Assembly (NCBI RefSeq): GCF_021568775.1
Contig: NZ_JAKGSG010000020.1
Coordinates: 124,001-188,000, forward strand
Reading direction: 5' to 3'
Length of the DNA stretch: 64,000 nucleotides
Origin: Antribacter soli
GTDB lineage: Bacteria; Actinomycetota; Actinomycetes; Actinomycetales; Cellulomonadaceae
Below the pieces are notes generated by a model. That model was not told where the DNA came from. It saw only the letters and a program-made list of their open reading frames with translations, and ran no database searches. How positions within the stretch are numbered: the stretch's first letter is position 1; each line of letters begins with the position of its first letter. This document shows positions 52,583-61,818 of the stretch, piece by piece. The translations under genes were made by a program, and so were the position numbers.

Positions 52583-52636
52583 TGACGAAGGAGAACGGAG
52601 CGGAGCCGGTTGGCTCCGCTCCGTTCTCCTTCGTCA
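52583..52636. terminator. Bidirectional terminator between convergent genes
   Basis: 25 bp of perfect complementarity (52583-52607 with 52612-52636) around a GGTT loop, lying between the stops of the exporter and the PRPP synthetase genes. There is no T-run. It is one of the strongest hairpins in the window. Confidence 0.85.
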
Positions 52637-52666
52637 CTCCGGTCGGCAGGTTCCGGTCGGCAGGTG

Positions 52667-53617
52667 CTAGACGTGCGCCGGGTCGAACAGCGCGCTCACC
52701 GACTCACCGCTGTGGATCCGGCGCACGGCCTCCGCGAAGGCCGACGCGACGCTGATGACGGTCAGCTTGTCGTGAGCGAGCATCTCGGCCGACGGGATGG
52801 TGTTGGTCGTGATGATCTCGACCACGTCGGGGTCGGCGGCGATCCGCTGCACCGCGTCGTTCGCGAAGATGCCGTGCGTGCACGCGATGCGGACCGTCCG
52901 CGCGCCGTGCTCACGCAGCAGGTCGAGGATCGCGATGATCGTGGAACCGTTGGCGATCTCGTCGTCGAGCACGATGATGTCGCGGCCCGCGACGTCCCCG
53001 ATGAGCGACGTGATCTCGACGCGGTTGCCGTCGAAGCGCTCCTTCGCGGCCGCCGCGACCGGGACGCCCAGCATCTTCGCGAACGCCGACGCGCTCTTCG
53101 CGTTGCCGAGGTCCGGCGAGACCACCGTCGTCTTCGACAGGTCGCTCGTCGCGAAGTGCAGGGCGAGCTCACGCAGCGCGTTGAGCTGGTCGGTCGGCAC
53201 GCGGAAGAAGGCGTGCACCTGCGGCGCGTGCAACGTCATCGTCAGGATGCGGTTCACACCGGCCGTCTCGAGCAGGTCGGCCACGAGGCGCCCGCCGATG
53301 GAGATCCGCGGTGCGTCCTTCTTGTCCGAGCGCGCATACGCGAAGTGCGGCATGACGGCGGTGATGCGGCGGGCGGAGGCGCCCTTCGCCGCGTCGATCA
53401 TGAGCAGGAGCTCCATCAGGTTCTCCTGCGTGGGCGTGACGATCGGCTGCACCAGGTAGACGTCGCGCTCGCGGCAGTTCTCCATGAGCTGCACCTGCAG
53501 GCAGTCGTTCGCGAAGCGGGAGGTCGTGCTCTCGCTCAGGGGCACGCCGAGATCGACGCACATCTCCTGTGCGAACCGTCGGCCCCCGGCCCCGGCAAAG
53601 ACCATCACCTCTGCCAT
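52667..53617 (-). CDS. Ribose-phosphate pyrophosphokinase, atypical paralogue
   Basis: The 316-residue enzyme makes PRPP from ribose 5-phosphate and ATP. It has the two-domain fold with MPHFAYARSDKKD (ATP loop region), APQVHAFF and VSPDLGNAKSA. The PRPP-binding loop reads VLDDEIANGST where classical Prs has VDDMIDTAGT. The N-terminus lacks the usual FSGxxxxxLA start (MAEVMVFAGAGGRRFAQEM). These features place it in a second Prs group found in some actinobacteria beside the main enzyme, and activity should be checked. It is leaderless behind TAGACT. Confidence 0.85.
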   Translation of the reverse strand: MAEVMVFAGAGGRRFAQEMCVDLGVPLSESTTSRFANDCLQVQLMENCRERDVYLVQPIVTPTQENLMELLLMIDAAKGASARRITAVMPHFAYARSDKKDAPRISIGGRLVADLLETAGVNRILTMTLHAPQVHAFFRVPTDQLNALRELALHFATSDLSKTTVVSPDLGNAKSASAFAKMLGVPVAAAAKERFDGNRVEITSLIGDVAGRDIIVLDDEIANGSTIIAILDLLREHGARTVRIACTHGIFANDAVQRIAADPDVVEIITTNTIPSAEMLAHDKLTVISVASAFAEAVRRIHSGESVSALFDPAHV

Positions 53618-53623
53618 GGCGGG

Positions 53624-53629
53624 AGTCTA
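53624..53629 (-). promoter_or_regulatory. -10 box TAGACT for leaderless PRPP synthetase start
   Basis: On the minus strand TAGACT, six bases, ATG at 53617. No ribosome site is present. Confidence 0.45.
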
Positions 53630-53837
53630 CGGGCGTCCCGGTCGACGCGCCCGGGCGGGACGCGCGGCAAAATCCGGCGGACGGACGGCCGAGCTCGCCC
53701 AGGCTCGGGGCGGGGGTCTCTGGCGGGCCCGCACTTCGATGCTTCTCTGGGTCTTGTGGCGCGCGGAGAGCCCGGTTGACCCCTTTTGGGCGATTTGTAA
53801 AGCGGCGAGGTGCGGTGCTGCAGGCCATGATGGGCCA

Positions 53838-55163
53838 GTGACGCCCCTCCACGACTGGAACTCCTGGGAGCCCCTCGTCGATGCGCTGCGCGCGTCGGCG
53901 CCGCCCGGCGCGCGGGTGAGCGAGTTCGAGGGGACCGTGGGACCACGGTCGTGGGGCGGCCGGTACAGCGACGACGGGGAGCAGGAACCCCGTCGCGCCT
54001 TCCATCGCGCCCTCGCCCGCGAGGCCGTCGCGGCGGCGCGGGCGGGCCGCACGGTGAAGGGTCCTCGCGAGCGCCTGGACGCCGCGCTGGCGGCGCTGTC
54101 CGCACTGGTCCCGCCCCCGGGAGTGCCTGTACACGTCGTGGCGGGCCCGAGCCGGGAGGACGACGTGGTGCACGTCCTCGACCTGCCGCCGCACGTCACG
54201 CGCGGGCACTCGGCGCCGGTAGAGGACATCGTGCTCGTCCCGGGCGCACTCCCCGCGGCCTACCGTGCCCGCCTCGCGCCGACGACGGGCGCGCGGCCGG
54301 CCCCGTCCGCCGACCCGGCGGCGGTCGCGCGCCTGGTCCGCGAGAAGAACCCTTGGGTCGCGGGCGCCACCCAGGACCAGCTCAGCGCGGCGGAGTCGGC
54401 CCTCGGCGTACCGCTCCCCGAGGAGGTGCGGGCGCTGTACGCCGCCGCCGGGTCTGGCGAGCTCGTCCTGGCCACCGGCGACCACGACGACCACTTCTAC
54501 GGCTTCGAGATCGTCCCGCTGAACGGCGGCGTCCTGCGCACGGCGTTCCTGCCGGAGCACCGGTTCACGAGCTGGGCGCTCGACGGCGGCACGCTGGCTC
54601 CTGAGGACCCGGCGGGCCGGGTGCAGGCCGCGGTCGGGTCGCCGCTGTGGTTCCCCGTGGGCCACGACTGGGGCGGGAACGTCTACGCCGTCGACCTCGC
54701 GCCCGGGCCCGAGGGGTATCTGGGGCAGGTCGTGTTCCTCGACCACGAGGAGCGCGCGGGGGCGCACATCGTCGGGGACAGCCTCACCGACGTCCTCGTC
54801 CACCGCCGCACCGTCCGCGACGCGCGGTCGGTGACCGACGCGCAAGGCACCGGCCGGGGCCGCCGGGCGGGCGCGGATCAGGCCGGCCCGGAGCGCCACG
54901 CCGAGACGGGCGCTGACAGGACGGCCGACACGGCCGGTCCCGAGTACCTGGCGCTCGACCCCACCGGGTGGCGCGCGCTGCTCGACGCCGGCACGGTGCC
55001 CCGCACCCTGCTCGCCGCTGGCTTCACGGACCACGCCCCTCTCGAGGACACCGTCGACGTGGCCAACCGGCTGCTGAGGCTGCGCGGCCTCGAGGGCATC
55101 ACTGTCACGACGATCACCCGCCCGCCCAAGAAGACCCTGCTCAGCCGCCTCCTCGGCGGCTGA
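53838..55163 (+). CDS. SMI1/KNR4 (SUKH)-domain protein
   Basis: The 441-residue soluble protein has an N-terminal domain (about 1-150) of unknown type and a SUKH domain in the middle (about 170-320) with NPWVAGATQDQLSAAESALG, LPEEVRALYAAAGSGEL and FPVGHDWGGNVYAVDLAP. A C-terminal part (about 370-441) ends in a basic tail. SUKH proteins are often immunity proteins against nuclease or other toxins, though larger ones may serve other uses. No toxin or secretion tag gene is next to it. GTG at 53838 has no clear ribosome site; CATGAT lies six bases before it. Confidence 0.75.
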   Translation: MTPLHDWNSWEPLVDALRASAPPGARVSEFEGTVGPRSWGGRYSDDGEQEPRRAFHRALAREAVAAARAGRTVKGPRERLDAALAALSALVPPPGVPVHVVAGPSREDDVVHVLDLPPHVTRGHSAPVEDIVLVPGALPAAYRARLAPTTGARPAPSADPAAVARLVREKNPWVAGATQDQLSAAESALGVPLPEEVRALYAAAGSGELVLATGDHDDHFYGFEIVPLNGGVLRTAFLPEHRFTSWALDGGTLAPEDPAGRVQAAVGSPLWFPVGHDWGGNVYAVDLAPGPEGYLGQVVFLDHEERAGAHIVGDSLTDVLVHRRTVRDARSVTDAQGTGRGRRAGADQAGPERHAETGADRTADTAGPEYLALDPTGWRALLDAGTVPRTLLAAGFTDHAPLEDTVDVANRLLRLRGLEGITVTTITRPPKKTLLSRLLGG

Positions 55164-55182
55164 ACCCGGGCCGGGCCGGGCC

Positions 55183-55246
55183 GCCCGGGTCCGGCCGGAC
55201 CCGGGCGCTCAGGCTGGTGCGCTCAGGCTGGTGCGCTCAGGCCTGG
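55183..55246. repeat. Palindrome plus 14-base tandem repeat at the end of the CCA-enzyme gene
   Basis: GCCCGGGTCCGG/CCGGACCCGGGC (55183-55206) is a perfect 24-base palindrome between two convergent stops and may terminate both genes. It is followed by GCGCTCAGGCTGGT repeated three times (55205-55246, last copy imperfect). The third copy contains the stop codon of the CCA-enzyme gene, so changes in repeat number would not alter the protein. Confidence 0.65.
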
Positions 55247-56739
55247 CGCGCAGCCCACCACGCGAGGAGCTCCTCGCGGGCCGTGTCCTGCCCGAGCGGC
55301 CCGCGCTCCATGCGCAGGCCGAGCAGGTGCTTGTAGGCCTCGCCCACCTCGCGGCCCGGCGGGATGCCGAGGATCGCCATGATCTGCGTGCCGTCGAGGT
55401 CGGGCCGGATGGAGTCGATCTCCTCCTGCTCGCGCAGCACCGCGATGCGGTTCTCGAGGTCGGTGTACGCGTCGGCCAGCCGCTGCGCCTTGCGCTTGTT
55501 GCGCGTCGTGGAGTCGGCACGCGTGAGGCGGTGCAGCCGCTCGAGCAGCGGGCCGGCGTCGGTCACGTAGCGCCGCACCGCCGAGTCGGTCCACGCACCC
55601 TCGCCGTACCCGTGGAACCGCAGGTGCAGCTCCACCAGGCGCGACACGTCCTTGATGATCTGCTTCTCGTACTTCAGCGCCCTGAGCCGCTTGGCAACCA
55701 GCTTCGCGCCGACGACCTCGTGGTGGTGGAAGCTGACGCCGCCGCCGGACTCGAAGCGGCGGGTGGCGGGCTTGCCGACGTCGTGCAGGAGGGCCGCGAG
55801 CCGCAGCACGAGGTCGGGCGCCGGGACGGGGCCGCCGGGGCCCGTCTCCTGGGCGATGGCCTGCTCGAGCACGGTGAGCGAGTGCTGGTAGACGTCCTTG
55901 TGCCGGTGGTGCTCGTCGATCTCGAGCTGGAGTGCAGGTAGCTCGGGCAGCGTGTGGTCAGCGAGGCCGGTGTCGACGAGCACCTCGAGGCCTCCACGCG
56001 GGTTCGCCGAGAGCAGCAGCTTCGACAGCTCGGCCTGCACCCTCTCCGCCGACACGATCTCGATGCGCGGGGCCATCGCGACGATCGCCGCGAGCGTGCC
56101 TTGTTCCACGTGGAACGCGAGCTGGCCGGCGAAGCGTGCGGCCCGCAGCATGCGCAGCGGGTCGTCGTCGAAGGACCGCTCCGGCGCGATGGGGGTGCGC
56201 AGCACCCGGCGGGCCAGGTCGGTGAGGCCGTTGAACGGGTCGACGAACGTCAGGTCAGGCAGGCGCACCGCCATCGCGTTGACGGTGAAGTCGCGACGCG
56301 ACAGGTCGCCGTCGAGGGTCTCGCCGAACTCGACCAGCGGCTTGCGCGAGGCCGGGTCGTACTTGTCGGTCCGGTAGGTGGTCACCTCGACGATGACGTC
56401 GTCGCTCCCACCCGCGACGTCGTCGCCCCCCGCCTGCGCGTACCGCCGCGCCCCGATGGTGCCGAACTCCTTGCCGATGTCCCAGTGCGCGTCACCCCAC
56501 CGGGCGAGGAGGGCCTGGGTCTCGTCCGGCGTGGCCGACGTCGCGAAGTCGAGATCGTTGCTCGCCCGGCCGAGGAACGCGTCGCGGACCGGCCCGCCGA
56601 CGAGCGCGAGCTCGTGCCCGGCGGCGCGGAAGATCTCGCCCAGCTCGATCGCGGCGGGCGCGAGCTCGGTCAGCACGCCGAGGGCGCGGCGCAGGAGGTC
56701 CTGCTCGGGGGTGGCACGGGAAGCCGAAGGGGTGGACAC
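55237..56739 (-). CDS. CCA-adding tRNA nucleotidyltransferase
   Basis: The 500-residue enzyme adds or repairs the 3' CCA of tRNA. The nucleotidyltransferase head has GGPVRDAFLG (48-57) and the metal-binding DLD (62-64). Then come the ERSFDDDPLRMLRAARFAGQL motif and an HD domain (LAALLHDVGKP, HHHEVVGAKL). This class II layout with HD domain matches actinobacterial PcnA/Cca. GTG at 56739 has GGGAGA about ten bases upstream; the frame further up to 57282 is antisense to the Nudix gene. It is divergent from the Nudix gene, as in mycobacteria. Confidence 0.92.
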   Translation of the reverse strand: MSTPSASRATPEQDLLRRALGVLTELAPAAIELGEIFRAAGHELALVGGPVRDAFLGRASNDLDFATSATPDETQALLARWGDAHWDIGKEFGTIGARRYAQAGGDDVAGGSDDVIVEVTTYRTDKYDPASRKPLVEFGETLDGDLSRRDFTVNAMAVRLPDLTFVDPFNGLTDLARRVLRTPIAPERSFDDDPLRMLRAARFAGQLAFHVEQGTLAAIVAMAPRIEIVSAERVQAELSKLLLSANPRGGLEVLVDTGLADHTLPELPALQLEIDEHHRHKDVYQHSLTVLEQAIAQETGPGGPVPAPDLVLRLAALLHDVGKPATRRFESGGGVSFHHHEVVGAKLVAKRLRALKYEKQIIKDVSRLVELHLRFHGYGEGAWTDSAVRRYVTDAGPLLERLHRLTRADSTTRNKRKAQRLADAYTDLENRIAVLREQEEIDSIRPDLDGTQIMAILGIPPGREVGEAYKHLLGLRMERGPLGQDTAREELLAWWAARQA

Positions 56740-56835
56740 GACTACCGATTCTCCCAGACGTCCCGCCGTCGCGAGGTGGCTCGGCTCGTCGCGCCAAGGC
56801 CGGAGCGGCTGACCAGGTCGCCTGTTGACTGTCGG

Positions 56836-56841
56836 TAGGGT
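56836..56841 (+). promoter_or_regulatory. -10 box TAGGGT for leaderless Nudix gene
   Basis: TAGGGT, six bases, ATG at 56848. A TTGACT lies only five bases before the box, too close to be its -35. Confidence 0.5.
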
Positions 56842-56847
56842 TGGGGC

Positions 56848-57480
56848 ATGTCCACCCCAGCGCCGGCGAGCGACCGTCCCGACGGTCGCCCCGACGTGCC
56901 CGCCCCGCCGGGCGGCGCTCCGCTGCGGGTGGATCCCAGCACGCTGCGACCTTCTACGCCGCCCCCCGCCCCGGCGCACCTGCCGGTGGTGGACGAGACC
57001 TCGGCCGGCGGGCTGGTCCTGCGCGCCGAGGGGGTCACCTACGAGGCGGCGGTGCTCCTGCGGCGCAACCGCACCGGGCGGCTGGAATGGTGCCTCCCGA
57101 AAGGCCACCTCGAGGGCCTGGAGACACCTCGTGAGGCCGCGGTACGGGAGATCCGGGAAGAGACCGGCATCCACGGCACCGTCCAGGCCGACCTCGGTGT
57201 CATCGACTACTGGTTCACCGGTGAGGACCGGCGCGTGCACAAGGTCGTGCACCACTACCTCCTGCGCGCGGAGAGCGGGCACCTGACCGTGGAGAACGAT
57301 CCGGACGGCGAGGCCGAGGACGCGCTCTGGGTTCCGGTGGGCGACCTCCCCGATCGCTTGTCGTACCCCAACGAGCAGCGGCTCGCCGCCGCCGCCCTGG
57401 AGCTGCTCGGTGACTCCCGAGCGCTCCGTGAGGCCCTGCGGCCCGGCGAGCCCCCGACGGAGCCCACCGACCTGTCATGA
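56848..57480 (+). CDS. Nudix hydrolase (MutT4-like)
   Basis: The 210-residue protein has a Pro-rich N-terminal 45 residues and a Nudix domain (about 50-190). The Nudix box starts at Gly86 and keeps REIREETG (100-107) with the metal-binding glutamates. Nudix enzymes cleave nucleoside diphosphates linked to another group. In mycobacteria the gene in this place is mutT4. The start is leaderless, and the stop overlaps the DUF6049 start by ATGA, so the two are co-translated. Confidence 0.9.
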   Translation: MSTPAPASDRPDGRPDVPAPPGGAPLRVDPSTLRPSTPPPAPAHLPVVDETSAGGLVLRAEGVTYEAAVLLRRNRTGRLEWCLPKGHLEGLETPREAAVREIREETGIHGTVQADLGVIDYWFTGEDRRVHKVVHHYLLRAESGHLTVENDPDGEAEDALWVPVGDLPDRLSYPNEQRLAAAALELLGDSRALREALRPGEPPTEPTDLS

Positions 57481-59798
57481 CGCCGACCTCGGACGACCTC
57501 CTGCCCAGCACCTCCCGCCGCCGGCCAGGCCGCACGCGGCTCGTCGCGCTCGCCGCCCTGTTGGCCGGGTCGCTCTCGGTCGTAGCGCCCACGGCCGCAG
57601 GTGCGGTCGCCGGTCCGACGTCGGCCCTCGGCTCAGGCGCGTCCGTCGCCCAGGCGGACGGGGCGGCGCCCGCCGCCGAAGAGGCCGTCGCGGTCACCGA
57701 CCCCGTGACGGTCGAGCTCGTCGAGATCGACAAGCCCGTCGCCCGCGGCACGGAGCTCGTCACGATCACCGCGCGGGTCACGAACAACCAGGACGTGCCG
57801 CTCGAGGGGGCGCGCGCCGAGCTGCGGCTCAACTTCCGGACGGTGACGGACCCAGAGACGCTGGCAGAGTGGATCAGCGCCCCGCTCGACACCTCGTTCA
57901 GCGGCACCCGGGGCGGCGACCAGCAGCCGGTGCCGACGCTCGCCCCGGGCGAGAGCGCCACCATGGTCTTCCAGTACAACTTCGGCAAGGCCACGATGCA
58001 GGGCTGGGGCCCACGGCAGCTCGCCGTCACCGTGTCGGACGGCACCGGCCGTCTCGGCCGCCTGCGCTCCTTCGTGGTCTACGACTCCCAGGACGGCTCC
58101 GCCCCCGGCCAGCCGGTGGACCTGAGCATCGCGCTGCCGGTGACCGGCCCGGCCCTCGACCCGGCCGACGCCACGGCGCAGGTGGTCGAGCTGGCCCGCC
58201 AGGCCGCAGAGGGCGGCCGTCTCGACCGGCTCCTGCAGGTCGCGGAGACCGGGACGGTCGCGCTGGCGGTGGACCCGGCCACCGTGGCGGTCGCCGCCAC
58301 GGCGACCGGGAGCGACATGGGCCCGCTCCACGCCTGGGCGGACGAGATCACGGCCGCCGGCGACGGCACGAGCGTCTTCGCGCTGCCGGCCTACGACCCC
58401 GACCTGGGAGCCCTGGCACACTCCGGCATCGGGGTCGAGGCCACCAGCGCGTTCCTTGCCGCCCCGCTCCCCCAGGGCTGGTCGGCGCCGGCGTCCTGGC
58501 AGACCAACCTGGCGTGGCCCGCCGACGGCGTCCGGCCGGACCTGGCGACCGTCAGCACCGCGTTCAGCGCCGGGCGCAACCTCGTCGTCGTGGGCGCGGG
58601 CGCCCTCGCACCGGTCGAGAGCACGACCACGCCGTCGGGCCTGGCGCCCGTCGCCGTCGACGGCGGCCAGGTCGCCACCGCCCTGGTCAGCGACGAGGTC
58701 CTGACCGACGCTCTGGTGGCCGGCACCAACCTGACGACCGCGCAGGACTCCGGCGGGGACGCCGCCGCCGAGGGCGAGGATGCCGCCGCCGCGCCGGCCG
58801 GGGCCGGGATGCCGACCGCGCAGGCGTTGCAGCTGATCCTCGCTGAGCTGGCTGCCGTCGCGGCGCAGCCGGGTGACCCGCAGCACCTGTTCATCGGCCT
58901 TCCCCGCGACTGGAAGCCCGACGTCGCGGCCTACGAGAACGCCCTCACCACGCTCGTCGGTTCCGGTCTCGTCCGGATCGCGCCCCTCGCGGAGCTCCTC
59001 GCCGGGCCTGTCCCGGCGACCCCGCGCGAGCCCCTGGCCGACGAGGCGCCGCAGAGCGGGGAGCTGTCGCCCGACGTCGTCGGGTCGCTCGAGCGCGTTC
59101 GCACGCAGGTCGCGGCCTTCTCGTCGGTCGCCGGCGACAACGCCCCGGTAGTGACGGCGGACGTGAACCCGCGGCTCGTCGCACCGCTCGCCGTCACGTA
59201 CCGTGACGCCGACCCGGCGCGGGGAGCGGCCGTCACGGCCGCCGTCGACCACGCGCACGCCACGCTCGCCCAGGTCGCCGTGGTGCCCCGTGTCGGCATC
59301 AACTTCCTGACGTCCGCAGGCAGCCTGCCGGTGAGGATCCGCAACGACCTGCCGGTCGACGCCGTCGTCACCGTCGCGCTCCGGCCCGACGACCTGCGCC
59401 TCCAGGTGCAAGGACGGCCCCAGGAGGTCATCCCGGCCCACAGCGAGAAGGACGTCCTGGTGCCGGTGCGCGCGCTCGGCGCGGGCATCGTGGACGTGAC
59501 CGTCGACGTCCTGACGCCCTCGGAGCAGCGCATCGGCGTCTCCTCGTTCGAGGTGCGCGTGAACGCCGAGTGGGAGGCGATCGGCACCTGGATCGGCGGC
59601 GGCCTCATCGCGCTGCTCTTCGTCGCGGGGATCTGGCGTACCGTACGGCGCGGACGCTCCCCGTACCGTGCCACCAGTGCGGACGTCGAGGCCGCGACGG
59701 GCGAGGTCAAGGCGGCTGCGACCGCCGCGGCCACCCCGGGGTCGACGACGGAAGGCTCAGCGGCGCCCGCAGGCCCGGCCCACGCACGTCAGCAGTGA
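57477..59798 (+). CDS. DUF6049 secreted membrane-anchored protein
   Basis: The 773-residue protein has a signal peptide (cut near AGA/V, about residue 42), a large outer part and one C-terminal membrane helix (about 703-722, WIGGGLIALLFVAGIWRTV) with a basic, then Ala/Thr-rich tail inside. The outer part begins with a beta-sandwich (VTVELVEIDKPVARGTELVTI) and ends with another (IRNDLPVDAVVTVALRPDDL). DUF6049 proteins always sit before MurJ in actinobacteria and may take part in cell-wall export. The ATG at 57477 overlaps the Nudix stop. Confidence 0.88.
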   Translation: MTPTSDDLLPSTSRRRPGRTRLVALAALLAGSLSVVAPTAAGAVAGPTSALGSGASVAQADGAAPAAEEAVAVTDPVTVELVEIDKPVARGTELVTITARVTNNQDVPLEGARAELRLNFRTVTDPETLAEWISAPLDTSFSGTRGGDQQPVPTLAPGESATMVFQYNFGKATMQGWGPRQLAVTVSDGTGRLGRLRSFVVYDSQDGSAPGQPVDLSIALPVTGPALDPADATAQVVELARQAAEGGRLDRLLQVAETGTVALAVDPATVAVAATATGSDMGPLHAWADEITAAGDGTSVFALPAYDPDLGALAHSGIGVEATSAFLAAPLPQGWSAPASWQTNLAWPADGVRPDLATVSTAFSAGRNLVVVGAGALAPVESTTTPSGLAPVAVDGGQVATALVSDEVLTDALVAGTNLTTAQDSGGDAAAEGEDAAAAPAGAGMPTAQALQLILAELAAVAAQPGDPQHLFIGLPRDWKPDVAAYENALTTLVGSGLVRIAPLAELLAGPVPATPREPLADEAPQSGELSPDVVGSLERVRTQVAAFSSVAGDNAPVVTADVNPRLVAPLAVTYRDADPARGAAVTAAVDHAHATLAQVAVVPRVGINFLTSAGSLPVRIRNDLPVDAVVTVALRPDDLRLQVQGRPQEVIPAHSEKDVLVPVRALGAGIVDVTVDVLTPSEQRIGVSSFEVRVNAEWEAIGTWIGGGLIALLFVAGIWRTVRRGRSPYRATSADVEAATGEVKAAATAAATPGSTTEGSAAPAGPAHARQQ

Positions 59799-59933
59799 CC
59801 CGCTCTGTGATCCGCTCTGTGAGGTGACCCGCTCCGTGAATCCCAGAGTGACTCCCGCACCCCGTCCGGCCACGACGTGAACCCGCGACACCAACGTGAT
59901 CCCCGGGCCCCGCGGCCTGTGGACGGAGGACCG

Positions 59934-61661
59934 ATGACCCAGCAGGCCGCCACCTCCCAGGCTCCCGTCCCGGCTCCCGCCTCGGGTCCTGCTCCCGCCT
60001 CGGGCGGGACCGCGCTCGGGCGCAGCTCGGTCGTGATGGCGGCCGGGACGGCGGTCTCCCGCCTCGGCGGCCTGGTGCGGAACGTGCTCCTGGTCGCCGC
60101 CGTCGGCGGTGTCGGCGCCGTCGCCGACTCGTTCGACGTGGCCAACAAGCTTCCGAACGTCATGTTCGCGATCCTCGCGGGCGGCGCGCTGAACGCCGTG
60201 CTCGTGCCGCAGATCGTCAAGGCGTACCGGGCGGAGAACACGCAGGAGCGCCTCGACAAGCTGCTGACCCTGTCGGGCGTCGGGATCCTGGCGCTCACCG
60301 CGGTCCTCACCGCGAGCTCGTCGCTGATCGTGATCGGCTACACCGAAGGCTGGTCCGCCGAGCAGCGCACCCTCGCCACCGTGTTCGCCTTCTGGTGCAT
60401 CCCCCAGCTCTTCTTCTACGGGCTCTACACGCTGCTCGGCCAGGTGCTCAACGCGCGCGGGCAGTTCGGCCCGTACATGTGGGCACCGGTCCTGAACAAC
60501 GTCGTGTCGATCATCGGCTTCGGGGTCTTCGTGATCGCGTTCGGGCAGGCACCGGGCGGGCGCCTCGACGACCTGGGAGCCTGGGACACCCCCCGCACGA
60601 TCCTGCTCGCCGGGACCGCGACGCTGGGCATCGCGGTGCAGGCCCTCGTGCTGATCGTGCCGTTGTGGCGGTCGGGCTTCCGGTGGCGCTTCCGGCTGGG
60701 CGTGCGTGGCATCGGGCTGCGCTCCGCGGGGTCCGTGGCCGGCTGGACGTTCGCCGCGGTGCTCCTCGAGCAGCTCGGCGTGCTGTACCTGACCCGGGTC
60801 ACGACCAGGGCCGGGGCGCTCGCGACCGCCGCGGGCACGGTGGACGCCACCGCGGGCAACATGGCCTACTCGCAGGCCCTCTTGATCTACCTGCTCCCGC
60901 ACTCGCTCGTGACCGTCTCGATCGCGACCGCACTGTTCACGGGCCTGAGCAAGGCCGCGGCCGCCGGCGAGACCGAACGTGTGCGCGACGACCTGTCCCT
61001 CGGCGTCCGGACCGTGGGCGTGTTCACCGTGTTCGCGACGGTCGCGATGGTCGTGCTCGCCACCCCGGTCACAGCACTGCTGGTTCCGACGCTGAGCGAA
61101 GCGGGCGTGCGGGCCGTCTCCCCCGTGCTCGTGGCGCTGTCGCTCGGCCTCGTGCCGCTCGGGGCGATGGCGCTCATGAAGTGGGTCTACTACGCCTACG
61201 AGGACGGCCGGTCGATCTTCTGGATCACCGTCGCCTCCACCGTCGCACTCGTCGCGGGGCTGTTCGCCGGCGTGCAGTGGCTGCCGTCGACGCAGTGGGT
61301 GGTCGCGGCGGGCGGCGCTTACGCGCTGGCCAACTGGGTGACGGTGCTGCTGCGCACGAACGGCCTGCGCACGAAGCTCGGCGGTCGCCTCGACGCCGGG
61401 CGCATCCTGCGCCTGCACCTGAGGGCGGGGCTCGCGGCGTTCGTCGCCGGTGGCGCGGCGTGGGGCGTGTACCGGCTGGTCGGCGGGGACGACGCCCTCG
61501 TGTGGGACGGCTCCTGGATCCTGACGATGCTCAGCGGCCTGTGGATCACCGCGGTGTGCGGCCTGGTGATGCTGGGCGTCTATGTGCTTCTCCTCAAGGT
61601 GCTGCGCGTCCGCGAGCTCGACACGCTGGCCGGCCCGCTGCTGCGCAAGCTGCGCCGCTGA
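59934..61661 (+). CDS. murJ: MurJ/MviN lipid II flippase
   Basis: The 575-residue protein moves lipid II across the membrane for peptidoglycan synthesis. A Pro/Ala-rich start (about 30 residues) precedes 14 membrane helices. The family marks are SRLGGLVRNVLLVAA, ANKLPNVMFAILAGGALNAVLVPQ and FFYGLYTLLGQVLNARGQFGPYMWAPV. ATG at 59934 has GGAGGA just upstream; GTG at 59877 is a less likely start. In mycobacteria MviN and a pseudokinase are one chain; here the pseudokinase is a separate gene 158 bases downstream. Confidence 0.95.
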   Translation: MTQQAATSQAPVPAPASGPAPASGGTALGRSSVVMAAGTAVSRLGGLVRNVLLVAAVGGVGAVADSFDVANKLPNVMFAILAGGALNAVLVPQIVKAYRAENTQERLDKLLTLSGVGILALTAVLTASSSLIVIGYTEGWSAEQRTLATVFAFWCIPQLFFYGLYTLLGQVLNARGQFGPYMWAPVLNNVVSIIGFGVFVIAFGQAPGGRLDDLGAWDTPRTILLAGTATLGIAVQALVLIVPLWRSGFRWRFRLGVRGIGLRSAGSVAGWTFAAVLLEQLGVLYLTRVTTRAGALATAAGTVDATAGNMAYSQALLIYLLPHSLVTVSIATALFTGLSKAAAAGETERVRDDLSLGVRTVGVFTVFATVAMVVLATPVTALLVPTLSEAGVRAVSPVLVALSLGLVPLGAMALMKWVYYAYEDGRSIFWITVASTVALVAGLFAGVQWLPSTQWVVAAGGAYALANWVTVLLRTNGLRTKLGGRLDAGRILRLHLRAGLAAFVAGGAAWGVYRLVGGDDALVWDGSWILTMLSGLWITAVCGLVMLGVYVLLLKVLRVRELDTLAGPLLRKLRR

Positions 61662-61818
61662 CGATCACCCACGGGTCGTCACCGCCCGGCGCCGGGCACC
61701 TTTGCCCACGGGGCGGGACGATGTTGTGGACGGCCCCGCAGGCGCTCTCACCCGCCGCGTAGCATGGCGGGCGAGATCCGCCCGTCTGGTACTGTCCCCA
61801 ACCGAGCGAGGAGGTCCT

